NCBI GenBank assembly: GCA_937907025.1 | Contig: CALESJ010000054.1 | Span: 1-64,000, forward strand | From: an uncultured Faecalibacterium sp. | GTDB lineage: Bacteria > Bacillota > Clostridia > Oscillospirales > Ruminococcaceae | DNA length: 64,000 nucleotides | Reading direction: 5' to 3' | Part shown: positions 42,956-50,130 of the stretch, in pieces | How the letters are laid out: every line of letters starts with the position of its first letter | How positions within the stretch are numbered: position 1 is the first letter of the stretch | Notes under the pieces: model-generated | Told to the model about the DNA's origin: nothing | The model's database searches: none | The model's input: only the letters and a program-made list of their open reading frames with translations | Made by a program: the position numbers and the translations under genes

Positions 42956-43813
42956 TCACTTTTCAATCTGCACAGAAACAAAATAACTTGTTTCTCCGGT
43001 TTCCATGTCGTACCGGTCCTCACCATCTTCATACCGGTACAGAAGGACTTTGTAGGGTCCGCCTTTTATTTCTGCAGAAACCTTTCCGCCTGCCTTCAAA
43101 AGGTTTCGCACTCTGGAAGTGCTTCCCTTTTTGATGTAACCAACATGCACACCGTCTATGACCACTTTTATGGCTTTAGGATCGTATGGGTTATCCGGCT
43201 CTGGGATCAGCTCAACATGAACGGGGTCAAACTCGTACTTATAAATTCGTTCATCTTCTTTGCCGGAATCAATGATTTCTTTCTTCGACATCGAATAATC
43301 TTCGTTCTCATAAGCCATCTGAAAAATTTCCTTTTGCTTATGAGTGATTCCAGCCACATGGAAAGTTTCATATTTCTTCAGAGCGGAAAGCCCAGAGTCC
43401 GGTGTAACCCGATCCGGTTCTGTTGGCGTGGGTTCTTTCGGCAACTCTGGAGCTTCCTTTTGCACCTCTGGGCCTTCCTCTTTAGAAAAAGACGCAGCCT
43501 CGGATTCTCTTTCCGTAACGCTTTCGCTTTTTCCGTCACCAAAACCACTTGCCACCTGAGAAGACAGAGCTTTGTACTTTTTTATACACGCAACGCCTCC
43601 GGCAATAAAGCCAAGGCACACAATCGTAGCTACTACAGCACTGGATGGAGTGGAAGCAAAAGCCGGCAACGCAACCACAAAGAAAGCTATAACGCCATAT
43701 CCAATTAAAACCGCCGCCGCAGCTTTATATCCTTGTCCAGGCTTTGGCGCCGGTGTTCCGCATGAAGGGCAAAAATGACCTTGAAATTCCCTCCCGCATT
43801 TTACGCATTTCAT
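42956..43813 (-). CDS. Zinc-ribbon membrane protein with HIRAN domain
   Basis: The 285-residue protein starts with the same zinc ribbon as its neighbour (CVKCGREFQGHFCPSCG), then two membrane segments (about 33-85), an acidic Pro/Glu-rich linker (about 95-150) and a HIRAN domain at about 155-285. HIRAN hallmarks are FHVAGITHKQKEIFQ and PDNPYDPKAIKVVIDGVHVGYI. HIRAN domains bind DNA 3' ends in repair helicases; in stand-alone form the role is unknown. ATG at 43813 follows AGGAG. The 5' leader and first codons are nearly identical to those of the Ltp-like gene. Confidence 0.75.
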   Translation of the reverse strand: MKCVKCGREFQGHFCPSCGTPAPKPGQGYKAAAAVLIGYGVIAFFVVALPAFASTPSSAVVATIVCLGFIAGGVACIKKYKALSSQVASGFGDGKSESVTERESEAASFSKEEGPEVQKEAPELPKEPTPTEPDRVTPDSGLSALKKYETFHVAGITHKQKEIFQMAYENEDYSMSKKEIIDSGKEDERIYKYEFDPVHVELIPEPDNPYDPKAIKVVIDGVHVGYIKKGSTSRVRNLLKAGGKVSAEIKGGPYKVLLYRYEDGEDRYDMETGETSYFVSVQIEK

Positions 43814-43887
43814 GTGAAATTCTCCTGTAATCTGTACTATAAAACGGACGAAAAAACAGAAACCTGTATTTTTGTGTATTTCGCTCA

Positions 43888-43916
43888 TTGAATACAACAT
43901 TTAGTTGTATTATACT
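43888..43916 (+). promoter_or_regulatory. Promoter with palindromic operator
   Basis: TTGAAT (43888-43893), 17-bp spacer and TATACT (43911-43916). The spacer is filled by a perfect palindrome AATACAAC-5-GTTGTATT (43891-43911). It drives the small gene at 43971 and differs from the operators of the lysogeny switch. Confidence 0.75.
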
Positions 43917-43970
43917 TCAATCAGAATCTATTTTTCGTCTGTTTACACCATAAAAAGGAAGCGGGTCACC

Positions 43971-44108
43971 ATGGATAGAGAATTTACATTCAGCACACAA
44001 CCAGCCATTGACATTGCACTCCTGGTAAAAAGGAATGAAGACAACGAACACCTGCTGCGGCTGCTGCTGGCATTTGCCCAGCAGCTGGAAGCACCTCCCG
44101 CCAAGTAA
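43971..44108 (+). CDS. Small prophage protein of unknown function
   Basis: The 45-residue protein (TFSTQPAIDIALLVKRNEDN, then a Leu-rich helix) is read opposite to its neighbours. AAAAAGGA lies about 13 nt before the ATG, and a good repressible promoter lies upstream. The promoter makes it likely that this short frame is expressed. It ends 13 bp from the repressor gene and converges on it. Confidence 0.55.
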   Translation: MDREFTFSTQPAIDIALLVKRNEDNEHLLRLLLAFAQQLEAPPAK

Positions 44109-44121
44109 CCCGCGCCCCCGG

Positions 44122-44508
44122 TCATTCGCCGGGGGTATTTTTTTTATTCATTTCATTCACAAGGCCGTCAACCAGTTTCCGGATAGCTACCTTGTCCTTG
44201 TCATCCAATTGTAAATAGCCTTTAATAATCATTTTTAAAAGGTCATCATCGCTATTTACAATTTTGCCGACCATTTTTGCTAAATCAACATCAGCGTCTG
44301 TTTTCGCCATCATCTCTCCTTCGCCTGTCCGAAGCCAAGATTCTGAAATGTTGAATTCTCGACATATGGAAACAATAACAGCATCAGACGGAACACGAAG
44401 CCCGGTTTCGTAACTAGTAATAGTATTCGCCTTTACTCCGATGCGTTCGCCAAACTCCGCTTGGGTCAATCCAGCATGTTTTCTTATCATGCGAATTCTT
44501 TCTTGCAC
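44122..44508 (-). CDS. XRE-family phage repressor (CI-like)
   Basis: The 128-residue protein has an N-terminal helix-turn-helix (HAGLTQAEFGERIGVKANTITSYETGLRVPS, about residues 11-41 in pieces) and a C-terminal helical part. There is no Ser-Lys LexA-type peptidase, so induction would not be by RecA self-cleavage. The start is GTG at 44508 with a perfect AAGGAGG 7 nt upstream. It is divergent from the early operon, with shared operators in between. Confidence 0.88.
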   Translation of the reverse strand: MQERIRMIRKHAGLTQAEFGERIGVKANTITSYETGLRVPSDAVIVSICREFNISESWLRTGEGEMMAKTDADVDLAKMVGKIVNSDDDLLKMIIKGYLQLDDKDKVAIRKLVDGLVNEMNKKNTPGE

Positions 44509-44533
44509 GTTATCACCTCCTTATTTCACTATA

Positions 44534-44623
44534 AATATACATCAAAATATAGACTGTGTCAACATTTCAGGCCAAAAACGTATTGACACATTGACTGTGT
44601 CGATGTACAATATAGACACAGTC
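44534..44623. promoter_or_regulatory. Lysogeny switch: divergent promoters and three operators
   Basis: Leftward promoter: TTGACA (44557-44562), 17 bp, TATATT (44534-44539), serving the repressor. Rightward promoter: TTGACA (44583-44588), 17 bp, TACAAT (44606-44611), serving the early genes. The 9-bp motif GACTGTGTC occurs exactly at 44552-44560, 44593-44601 and, inverted, at 44615-44623. One copy overlaps the leftward -35, one fills the rightward spacer and one covers the rightward start point. Confidence 0.9.
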
Positions 44624-44721
44624 AAACATTCGGTTTGACAATACCTGCGCAACCAAACCGCCACCATCCCGGCGGAATTACCGCGATGGTCGTGGGAAGC
44701 CCACAGGAAGGAGATGATACT

Positions 44722-44868
44722 ATGACCCGCACTTTGGAAAAGAAGCTGGCGGACGCCAAGGCCCTGACCGAACAGGTGGCCAAGCTGGACCGGACTTCCC
44801 AGGTGTACATCCTGGGCGAGATCACCGCCCGCCTGCTGTGCGCCAATTCCGATAACAAGTCCGCGTGA
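44722..44868 (+). CDS. First early gene, small helical protein
   Basis: The 48-residue protein (RTLEKKLADAKALTEQVAKL, then QVYILGEITARLLCA) has a strong AAGGAGATG site before the ATG at 44722. It occupies the cro/antirepressor position right after the early promoter, but no helix-turn-helix is obvious. Function unknown. Confidence 0.6.
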   Translation: MTRTLEKKLADAKALTEQVAKLDRTSQVYILGEITARLLCANSDNKSA

Positions 44869-44891
44869 CCCCACGCAAGGAGGTGAGATAT

Positions 44892-45074
44892 TTGGACGGC
44901 TGGAAGAAGTGCCCCTTTTGCGGGGACGGGGCTGAGGCGGATGATTTGGATTGGTTGGGCATGCGCATGGTTATCAACTGCTGCGGCCGTTTCAATTGGA
45001 ATTATCCAGACAGGACGCTGGGAACTTTTGTTTTTTATGGTGCTCCCTGCGATGATCAGGATCAACTGCAATAA
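44892..45074 (+). CDS. Small zinc-finger phage protein (Lar-like N-terminus)
   Basis: The 60-residue protein has a CPFCG knuckle near its start and a second Cys pair (NCCGRFN). The first part resembles Lar restriction-alleviation proteins, though the second knuckle is atypical. TTG at 44892 lies 8 nt after AAGGAGG and is preferred over the GTG at 44865. Confidence 0.5.
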   Translation: MDGWKKCPFCGDGAEADDLDWLGMRMVINCCGRFNWNYPDRTLGTFVFYGAPCDDQDQLQ

Positions 45075-45106
45075 ATAAGAATTAAGTAAAGAATGGGAGG
45101 TTACTT

Positions 45107-45319
45107 ATGGCCAGAGAAAAAGACGGTTACCGCGATGCGCTGGAGCGTGTGCGCCGGGAATCTGCCGGGGAGCTGGTGACGGTGGCGGAAGCTGCCAAAA
45201 TCGTCTACGGCCCCAACGACAGCAACGCGCTTCGCAAGGTGACCAAGTTTTATGGATGGGTCGGCAAGGGCCGGGGGAAAGTCATCCCGGCCACCACGCT
45301 GGCCCGGCAGATCTGCTGA
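45107..45319 (+). CDS. Small DNA-binding protein, excisionase-like
   Basis: The 70-residue protein contains a winged-helix-like stretch (ELVTVAEAAKIVYGPNDSNALRKVTKFYGW) with basic residues, of the size of phage excisionases or small regulators. GGGAGG precedes the ATG. An Xis role is plausible but unproven; it is not next to the integrase. Confidence 0.5.
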   Translation: MAREKDGYRDALERVRRESAGELVTVAEAAKIVYGPNDSNALRKVTKFYGWVGKGRGKVIPATTLARQIC

Positions 45320-45330
45320 AGGAGGACACC

Positions 45331-45639
45331 GTGGAAAACGAGAACGAAAAAGAAATCTTCCCGGCGGGGCTGCCGGAAATGTGCTACTTCACCAGCCCGT
45401 ATACCGGCTGTACTGTCCGGATTTTCCGGGGCGACCGGTGCTTGTATGGCATTGCTGGCCATGAACACGCCAACGTCCTGAACAATCAGCTGCATCTGAC
45501 AAAGCAGCAGGTAGCCGCTATGATTGGCGGCGTGAAGTACGGGTGGCACAGCCCCCAGGCAGACCCCGCCAACTATGGACCCCGTGGCCGGTACATCGGC
45601 CCCGTGAAAGGAGATACCAATGGAAAAGAAAGAACGTGA
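45331..45639 (+). CDS. Hypothetical early phage protein
   Basis: The 102-residue protein (FPAGLPEMCYFTSPYTGCTV, GIAGHEHANVLNNQLHLTKQ) starts at GTG 45331 with AAGGAGG 5 nt upstream. The end overlaps the next gene by 20 bp. No known domain is recognised. Confidence 0.6.
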   Translation: MENENEKEIFPAGLPEMCYFTSPYTGCTVRIFRGDRCLYGIAGHEHANVLNNQLHLTKQQVAAMIGGVKYGWHSPQADPANYGPRGRYIGPVKGDTNGKERT

Positions 45640-46174
45640 TCCGCTCCAGTTGACGGCGGCGGACGTGGAAGTGGGTGTACTGCAGACCACCGCCCAGGCC
45701 GTGAAGGTGCGGCTGTGGCCGAAAGAAGAAAAGATCCGGGCGATTCTGAATGAACTGTATCCGTCTTATGGTTGGTCTACAGACCTTTTCACGGTTGCCG
45801 GAAAAACCTGTTGCCGGCTGCTGATTATGGGTGTTTTTGAAACTGATGATGTGACTGTACATCATGCAGCCTTGTGCCCCACCGAATACCGTATGATAAG
45901 CGACCAGGCCCGCAACGAGATGGACGGCGCTCTGATCATGGCCGCCAGCTATATAGGCATCGGTGAAGCTGTTATGCAACTTCCCGCCATGGTGATCCGT
46001 TCCGACCAGGTACAGATCAACCCGGTGGCAGACCCCAGCGGCAAGCGCATTGCCCGGTATGAGCTGGCCGACACTTTGACCCCCACCAATCTGGTGTACG
46101 ATGACGCCGGCAAAATCATTGAGGTGGACTTCACCCGGAGGGACGGGGGCGTGATCAAATGGCAAAAGCGCTGA
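45620..46174 (+). CDS. Hypothetical phage protein, possibly Rad52/ERF-like
   Basis: The 184-residue protein has an N-terminal amphipathic region (KEEKIRAILNELYPSYGWST), a hydrophobic strand (CCRLLIMGVF) and an Ala/Gly-rich helix (MDGALIMAASYIGIGEAVMQ). Its layout and position before a NinB-like gene and SSB recall single-strand annealing recombinases, but the match is loose. ATG at 45620 follows AAAGGAG. Confidence 0.45.
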   Translation: MEKKERDPLQLTAADVEVGVLQTTAQAVKVRLWPKEEKIRAILNELYPSYGWSTDLFTVAGKTCCRLLIMGVFETDDVTVHHAALCPTEYRMISDQARNEMDGALIMAASYIGIGEAVMQLPAMVIRSDQVQINPVADPSGKRIARYELADTLTPTNLVYDDAGKIIEVDFTRRDGGVIKWQKR

Positions 46175-46719
46175 TCGCTCACCTGTACGCCTTTTACACC
46201 CCTGGCCCGGCGGGCGGGCATGGTAAATTCCAGCCCACCGCCACTTCCCTGCTCAATATTGAGCGGATGTATGCCGACCTGGATGCCCGCTGCCGGGGTC
46301 AGCCCTACGCCGTGGAAATCGAGGTCAAGCCTGTGCGGGACCGCCGCACGCTGCAGCAGAACCGCCTGATGTGGGCTCTGCTGCAGAAGATGGCCGAGGC
46401 CGCGAGCGGTGACACACCCGGCGGTATGACGGCCGAGCAGTGTTATCTGGACATGCTGGCTGACTTCGGCGCCAATACCGAAATGTGGCGGGTGCCGGTG
46501 CAGGCCGTGGACGCTCTGCGGCGGGCCTATCGCGTGGTGCAGGTCATGGAGTATCTGGATGACGGGTATTGCATGGTCCGCATCGGTGAGGGCAGCAGCC
46601 AGTTCAGCCCGGCAGAAATGGGCCAGTTTATCGACCGCATTTTTGACCGGTTGGCTGAGATGGGCGTCCAGGACGCCGACACCACCCGGCAGTACATGGA
46701 ATGGAGGGGTATCCAGTGA
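46159..46719 (+). CDS. NinB-like recombination protein
   Basis: The 186-residue protein carries the NinB hallmark of a basic strand followed by RTLQQNRLMWALLQKMAEAA (about residues 55-75) and a C-terminal SPAEMGQFIDRIFDRLAEMG helix. NinB proteins bind single-stranded DNA and assist phage recombination. It overlaps both neighbours, consistent with one early operon. Confidence 0.7.
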   Translation: MAKALIAHLYAFYTPGPAGGHGKFQPTATSLLNIERMYADLDARCRGQPYAVEIEVKPVRDRRTLQQNRLMWALLQKMAEAASGDTPGGMTAEQCYLDMLADFGANTEMWRVPVQAVDALRRAYRVVQVMEYLDDGYCMVRIGEGSSQFSPAEMGQFIDRIFDRLAEMGVQDADTTRQYMEWRGIQ

Positions 46720-46934
46720 CCTGTATCAAGTGCGGCAGCTCGAATGTGTATGTCAAGTCCACCCGGGCCAGCAGTCCCCGGCGGATCTACCGCTACCGGC
46801 GCTGTGCAGACTGCGGGGCCCGCTTCACCACCGTGGAAATGCCTGTGCGGGATTCCGGGAAAGGAGGTGGCAGCCATGGCAAAGAGCATCATGCAAAGCA
46901 CCAAAGAGTGCTACCTGTGCCGGAAGTGGTATAA
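46716..46934 (+). CDS. NrdR-like zinc-ribbon protein
   Basis: The 72-residue protein begins CIKCGSSNVYVKSTR and continues YRRCADCGARFTTVEMPV, the zinc-ribbon part of NrdR without its ATP-cone. GTG at 46716 overlaps the previous stop. Such stand-alone ribbons are usually small DNA-binding regulators; the target is unknown. Confidence 0.65.
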   Translation: MTCIKCGSSNVYVKSTRASSPRRIYRYRRCADCGARFTTVEMPVRDSGKGGGSHGKEHHAKHQRVLPVPEVV

Positions 46935-47190
46935 CCTCCGGACGCTGCACGGCCTGGAGCTGCACCACATTTTCCCCGGCACCGCTGACCGGAAGATTTC
47001 CGACCGGCTGGGGCTGACCGTCTGGCTGTGCCACCGCCACCACAATCAGCCGCCTCTGGGCGCTCATTACAATATCGAAACCCGGGAAGCGCTGGAAGAC
47101 GCCGCCCGGCGGGTGTATAACGCCCAGCACGGAGCGGGCGCTCTGGATGCCGAACTGAAAACGCATTGGGGGGATGGCCATGCTGTGTGA
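46876..47190 (+). CDS. HNH nuclease-like protein
   Basis: The 104-residue protein has CYLCRKWYNLRTLHGLELHH (a Cys pair then His-His) and LCHRHHN, the beta-beta-alpha metal site of HNH/DUF968-type nucleases. It starts at an ATG with GGAGGTGG upstream and overlaps the zinc-ribbon gene by 59 bp. The position among recombination genes suggests junction or flap processing; this is inference. Confidence 0.72.
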   Translation: MAKSIMQSTKECYLCRKWYNLRTLHGLELHHIFPGTADRKISDRLGLTVWLCHRHHNQPPLGAHYNIETREALEDAARRVYNAQHGAGALDAELKTHWGDGHAV

Positions 47191-47350
47191 GATCCGCGAC
47201 CGCACCGGCCGCTTGATGATGCAGACGGACGCACCCCAGTGTATTCCCTCCCCGGCGGATCAGCGGGAGCTGAAGGCGGCCGGGTACAAAATCAAGATCA
47301 AGCAGGAGGTATTTGATGAACACCATTGTAAACAAGAAGTCGGTGCTTGA
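47180..47350 (+). CDS. Short phage protein overlapping the HNH gene
   Basis: A 56-residue frame (MLCEIRDRTGRLMMQTD, then PADQRELKAAGYKIKIKQEV) starts at an ATG that overlaps the HNH stop region, with a G-rich site upstream. The ADQRELKAAGYKI pattern is seen in small phage proteins of this position. It overlaps the next gene by 35 bp. Confidence 0.5.
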   Translation: MLCEIRDRTGRLMMQTDAPQCIPSPADQRELKAAGYKIKIKQEVFDEHHCKQEVGA

Positions 47351-47690
47351 GATGGCCATGGGCGGCATCCTGGAAATCACCGACTACGAAATTGAGAGGG
47401 TCATTGCCAACATCACAGACCCGAACACAGACGCCAAGGCAAAGCGGAAGGTCACGCTGACCCTGACCTTCCAGCCGGATGATTACCGGGAGCGCATCGA
47501 CCTGCAGGTGCAGGCCAAGACCACTCTGGCCCCGGTGGCTCCGGTGCGCACGGCAGTGTGCATTACCAAGGACCGTGAAGGCCATGTACTGCTGGCCGAG
47601 ATGCTGCCCCAGGTGCCCGGGCAGATGGACATTGATGGCGGAGAGGCACCCGAGCCCGCCATTGCCCGTGTGGGCCGGGTGGCCCGGTAA
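47316..47690 (+). CDS. Replication-terminator-type phage protein
   Basis: The 124-residue protein has the pattern GGILEITDYEIERVIANITDPNTDAKAKRKVTLTLTFQPDD (in pieces, residues about 16-57). This is shared by many Firmicute phage proteins annotated as replication terminator protein, which are not homologues of Bacillus Rtp. AGGAGG precedes the ATG. Function unknown in practice. Confidence 0.6.
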   Translation: MNTIVNKKSVLEMAMGGILEITDYEIERVIANITDPNTDAKAKRKVTLTLTFQPDDYRERIDLQVQAKTTLAPVAPVRTAVCITKDREGHVLLAEMLPQVPGQMDIDGGEAPEPAIARVGRVAR

Positions 47691-47707
47691 GATGAAAGGA
47701 GATCATG

Positions 47708-48451
47708 ATGGAAAAAGGATTTTTGCGTGAAGCGATTGACCGTATTGCAGAGCTGGCCGCGCCGTCTACTGTGGAATGGGATGGCCGGATGTTTACCAGC
47801 AAAGCTATGGAGGAAATCACGGTGGAGGAGGATGGGCCTTCCCGCCTGAACGTCAACACCCTGGAGGCCCTGGCTGTTATGATCCGCACCGAAGGCATCA
47901 AGCAGAAGGGGCTGCCGCTGTATATCCGAGTCGTGGATGAGCACGACGTGCTGGTTTATACCAGCCTGTACAACGGCAAAGCCACCGAGTATCTGCGCCA
48001 GTACTTTTACAAGGCGGAGTGTGATGTTCCCCAGGTCACCATCGGCCGCGAAATGAGCCAGCAGCAGGCCATCATCCAGCTGCAAAGCGTGTACGGGGCT
48101 ACCGATGACCGGGATTATCTGCTGGATCTGATCAGCAGAATGAGCGTGAACGAAGGTATCACCAGCGACGACAACGGTGTGACCCAGACCGTCACCGCCC
48201 GGAAGGGGGCTGTGATGAAGGAGAACATGCCGGTCAAACCCATTGTGCAGCTGCAGCCTTACCGTACCTTCCTGGAAGTCGACCAGCCTGTCAGCGCCTT
48301 CCTGCTTCGTGTCAGTGAAGACGGCGGAATCACTCTGTATGAGGCCGACGGCGGTGTCTGGCGGCTGGAAGCCAAACGCCGCATTGCTGAGTGGCTGACC
48401 AAAGAGCTGCGGGAACTTGTGGACGCGGGCAAGGTTATTATTACGATCTGA
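47708..48451 (+). CDS. Phage protein of the DUF2303/YfdQ type
   Basis: The 247-residue protein has a C-terminal segment LQPYRTFLEVDQPVSAFLLR followed by ITLYEADGGVWRLEA, typical of DUF2303. The domain is common in early phage operons and of unknown function. Of two adjacent ATG codons, 47708 is 6 nt from AGGAG and 47705 only 3 nt, so 47708 is chosen. Confidence 0.65.
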   Translation: MEKGFLREAIDRIAELAAPSTVEWDGRMFTSKAMEEITVEEDGPSRLNVNTLEALAVMIRTEGIKQKGLPLYIRVVDEHDVLVYTSLYNGKATEYLRQYFYKAECDVPQVTIGREMSQQQAIIQLQSVYGATDDRDYLLDLISRMSVNEGITSDDNGVTQTVTARKGAVMKENMPVKPIVQLQPYRTFLEVDQPVSAFLLRVSEDGGITLYEADGGVWRLEAKRRIAEWLTKELRELVDAGKVIITI

Positions 48452-48469
48452 CCCCGGCTGGAGAGAACA

Positions 48470-48751
48470 ATGGTTGACTTTTTGATGTATCTGGTGGTGC
48501 TTTTAGTGTTTTCCGGGTTGTTTACAGCCGGGTATTATATAGGCGCTCTGGTTGTCAAGGCAGCAACCGCCGCATCCTACGAAGCCGGCGTGGACGATAC
48601 CGTGGTGGTATTGGTGGACAACCTGGAAAAGGCCAGCACCGACCCGGATTTTAACCCGGATGCTACTTATATTTTTCTGCGCAACGCCATTGAAAAGGAG
48701 GTGGATTCCAATGCTGAATGTAGCAGCGATACAGGGCCGGCTTGTGGCTGA
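48470..48751 (+). CDS. Small membrane protein
   Basis: The 93-residue protein has one N-terminal membrane segment (MYLVVLLVFSGLFTAGYYIG) and an acidic soluble tail. Its end overlaps ssb by 41 bp. No family is recognised. Confidence 0.5.
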   Translation: MVDFLMYLVVLLVFSGLFTAGYYIGALVVKAATAASYEAGVDDTVVVLVDNLEKASTDPDFNPDATYIFLRNAIEKEVDSNAECSSDTGPACG

Positions 48752-49163
48752 TCCGCAGCTGCGCCAGACGACGACCGGCAAGAACGTGGCATCTTTCCGC
48801 CTGGCTTGTGATCGGGGCCGGAAAACCGCCGACGGCAACAACGCCGTGGACTTTTTGGATATTGTTGCTTGGAAGAATCTGGCTGACTTTGCTGCTCGGT
48901 ACCTGACCAAAGGAATCATGGTCACAGTCAGCGGTCGGATTCAGACCCGGCAATACCAGGACCGCAACGGCAACAACCGTCAGGCGGTGGAGATCGTGGC
49001 CAATACGCTTGATTTTTGCGAGAAAAAGCGCCAGGCTGCCCCGCCTATGGATGAGGGTGGTTACGCTGCCCCGGCGGGCTATCAGGCCCCGGCGGCGCCC
49101 GCAGCTCAGAGCGGCAATGAAGATTTCGCGCTGATTGAAGACGAAGGGGATCTCCCCTTCTGA
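48711..49163 (+). CDS. ssb: Single-stranded DNA-binding protein
   Basis: The 150-residue protein has the OB fold (NVAAIQGRLVADPQLRQT, FRLACDRG, DFLDIVAWKNLADFAARYL, VSGRIQTRQYQDRNG), a Pro/Ala-rich linker and the acidic DLPF tail used to recruit replication partners. AAAGGAGG precedes the ATG. It coats single strands during phage replication. Confidence 0.94.
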   Translation: MLNVAAIQGRLVADPQLRQTTTGKNVASFRLACDRGRKTADGNNAVDFLDIVAWKNLADFAARYLTKGIMVTVSGRIQTRQYQDRNGNNRQAVEIVANTLDFCEKKRQAAPPMDEGGYAAPAGYQAPAAPAAQSGNEDFALIEDEGDLPF

Positions 49164-49178
49164 TGACAGGAGGACTAC

Positions 49179-50120
49179 ATGGCAAGACCGGCACAAGCTG
49201 GCTGCCAGTATTTTCCGCTTGATTGTGACTTTTTCAATGACCGAAAGGTCCGGCTTCTCCGCGCCCAGTATGGCGCAAAAGCAGAGGCCGTCTTGATTCG
49301 GCTGTGGTGTGCAATCTACACCGGCGCCGGATGGTACATCCATCTGGACGCCGACGAGATTGCCCTCATGGCCGAGAGCATGGGCGGTGGATTTTCCGTC
49401 CAGTACATCGGGGACGTCATTCGAGCATCGTGTGAGCGTGGTCTTTTTGACAAGGCTATTTTCACAAAGTGCCAAGTTCTTACCGGGGAAGGCATCCAGA
49501 AGAGATACCTTTCTATCAAGAGCCGCAAAGAAAAAATCCCCATCATCAAGGAATACTGGGTGCTGCCCAAATCCTATTTTGAAGGAGAAAACGCAGCGCT
49601 TTTATTAAAGTTACAATTTTATAGTGTTTCTGCGGAAAAAACGGCAGTTAATGCAACAGAAACCCAAGTTAATGAAGCAAAAACGCCACAAAGTAAAGTA
49701 AAGAAAAGTAAAGTAAAGGAAAGTAAAGAATCCGCTGCGAAAACGCAGCGCCAGGGAGAGCCGGAGCCGGAAGTGCTTGACCTGTTCAGCTCTCTGGCCA
49801 ACGGCAACCAGCCGCTGATGGATTCCCTGACAGGCTTTTACTTTATGCGGAAGAAAATGAAAAAGCCGCTGACACTGACCGCTGCCCAGCGCCTTTGCAG
49901 CAAGCTGCCGCGCCTGGCCAAGGAAGCCGGCGTGCAGAACGCCGCCGCCTACATGACCCAGGTGCTGGACGAAAGCATCATGAACGACTGGCAAGGCATT
50001 TTCCCGCTGAAGGCCGGAGAGTTTCGGGATAGCACCCCGGCGGATTCCGTCCACGTCGGCCAGACCGGGGACCGTCCCCGGATGATCGGCGAGAACGAAG
50101 ACATTACCGCCTATCTGTGA
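49179..50120 (+). CDS. DUF4373 replication initiator-like protein
   Basis: The 313-residue protein has an N-terminal DUF4373/Lin1244 domain (YFPLDCDFFNDRKVRLLRAQ, GWYIHLDADEIALMAESMG), the winged-helix part of DnaD-like phage initiators. A Lys/Ser-rich linker encoded by AAAGTAAAG repeats (49690-49730) follows, then a C-terminal helical domain. It lies just before dnaB, where helicase-loading genes are expected. Confidence 0.78.
   Translation: MARPAQAGCQYFPLDCDFFNDRKVRLLRAQYGAKAEAVLIRLWCAIYTGAGWYIHLDADEIALMAESMGGGFSVQYIGDVIRASCERGLFDKAIFTKCQVLTGEGIQKRYLSIKSRKEKIPIIKEYWVLPKSYFEGENAALLLKLQFYSVSAEKTAVNATETQVNEAKTPQSKVKKSKVKESKESAAKTQRQGEPEPEVLDLFSSLANGNQPLMDSLTGFYFMRKKMKKPLTLTAAQRLCSKLPRLAKEAGVQNAAAYMTQVLDESIMNDWQGIFPLKAGEFRDSTPADSVHVGQTGDRPRMIGENEDITAYL
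49690..49730 (+). repeat. A-rich tandem repeat inside the initiator gene
   Basis: About five imperfect copies of AAAGTAAAG in tandem within the linker of the DUF4373 gene. The stretch is far more A-rich than its surroundings. It resembles the iteron/AT-rich origin inside phage lambda gene O, so it may be the phage origin; this is inference. Confidence 0.45.
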
Positions 50121-50130
50121 GGAGGCAGCT

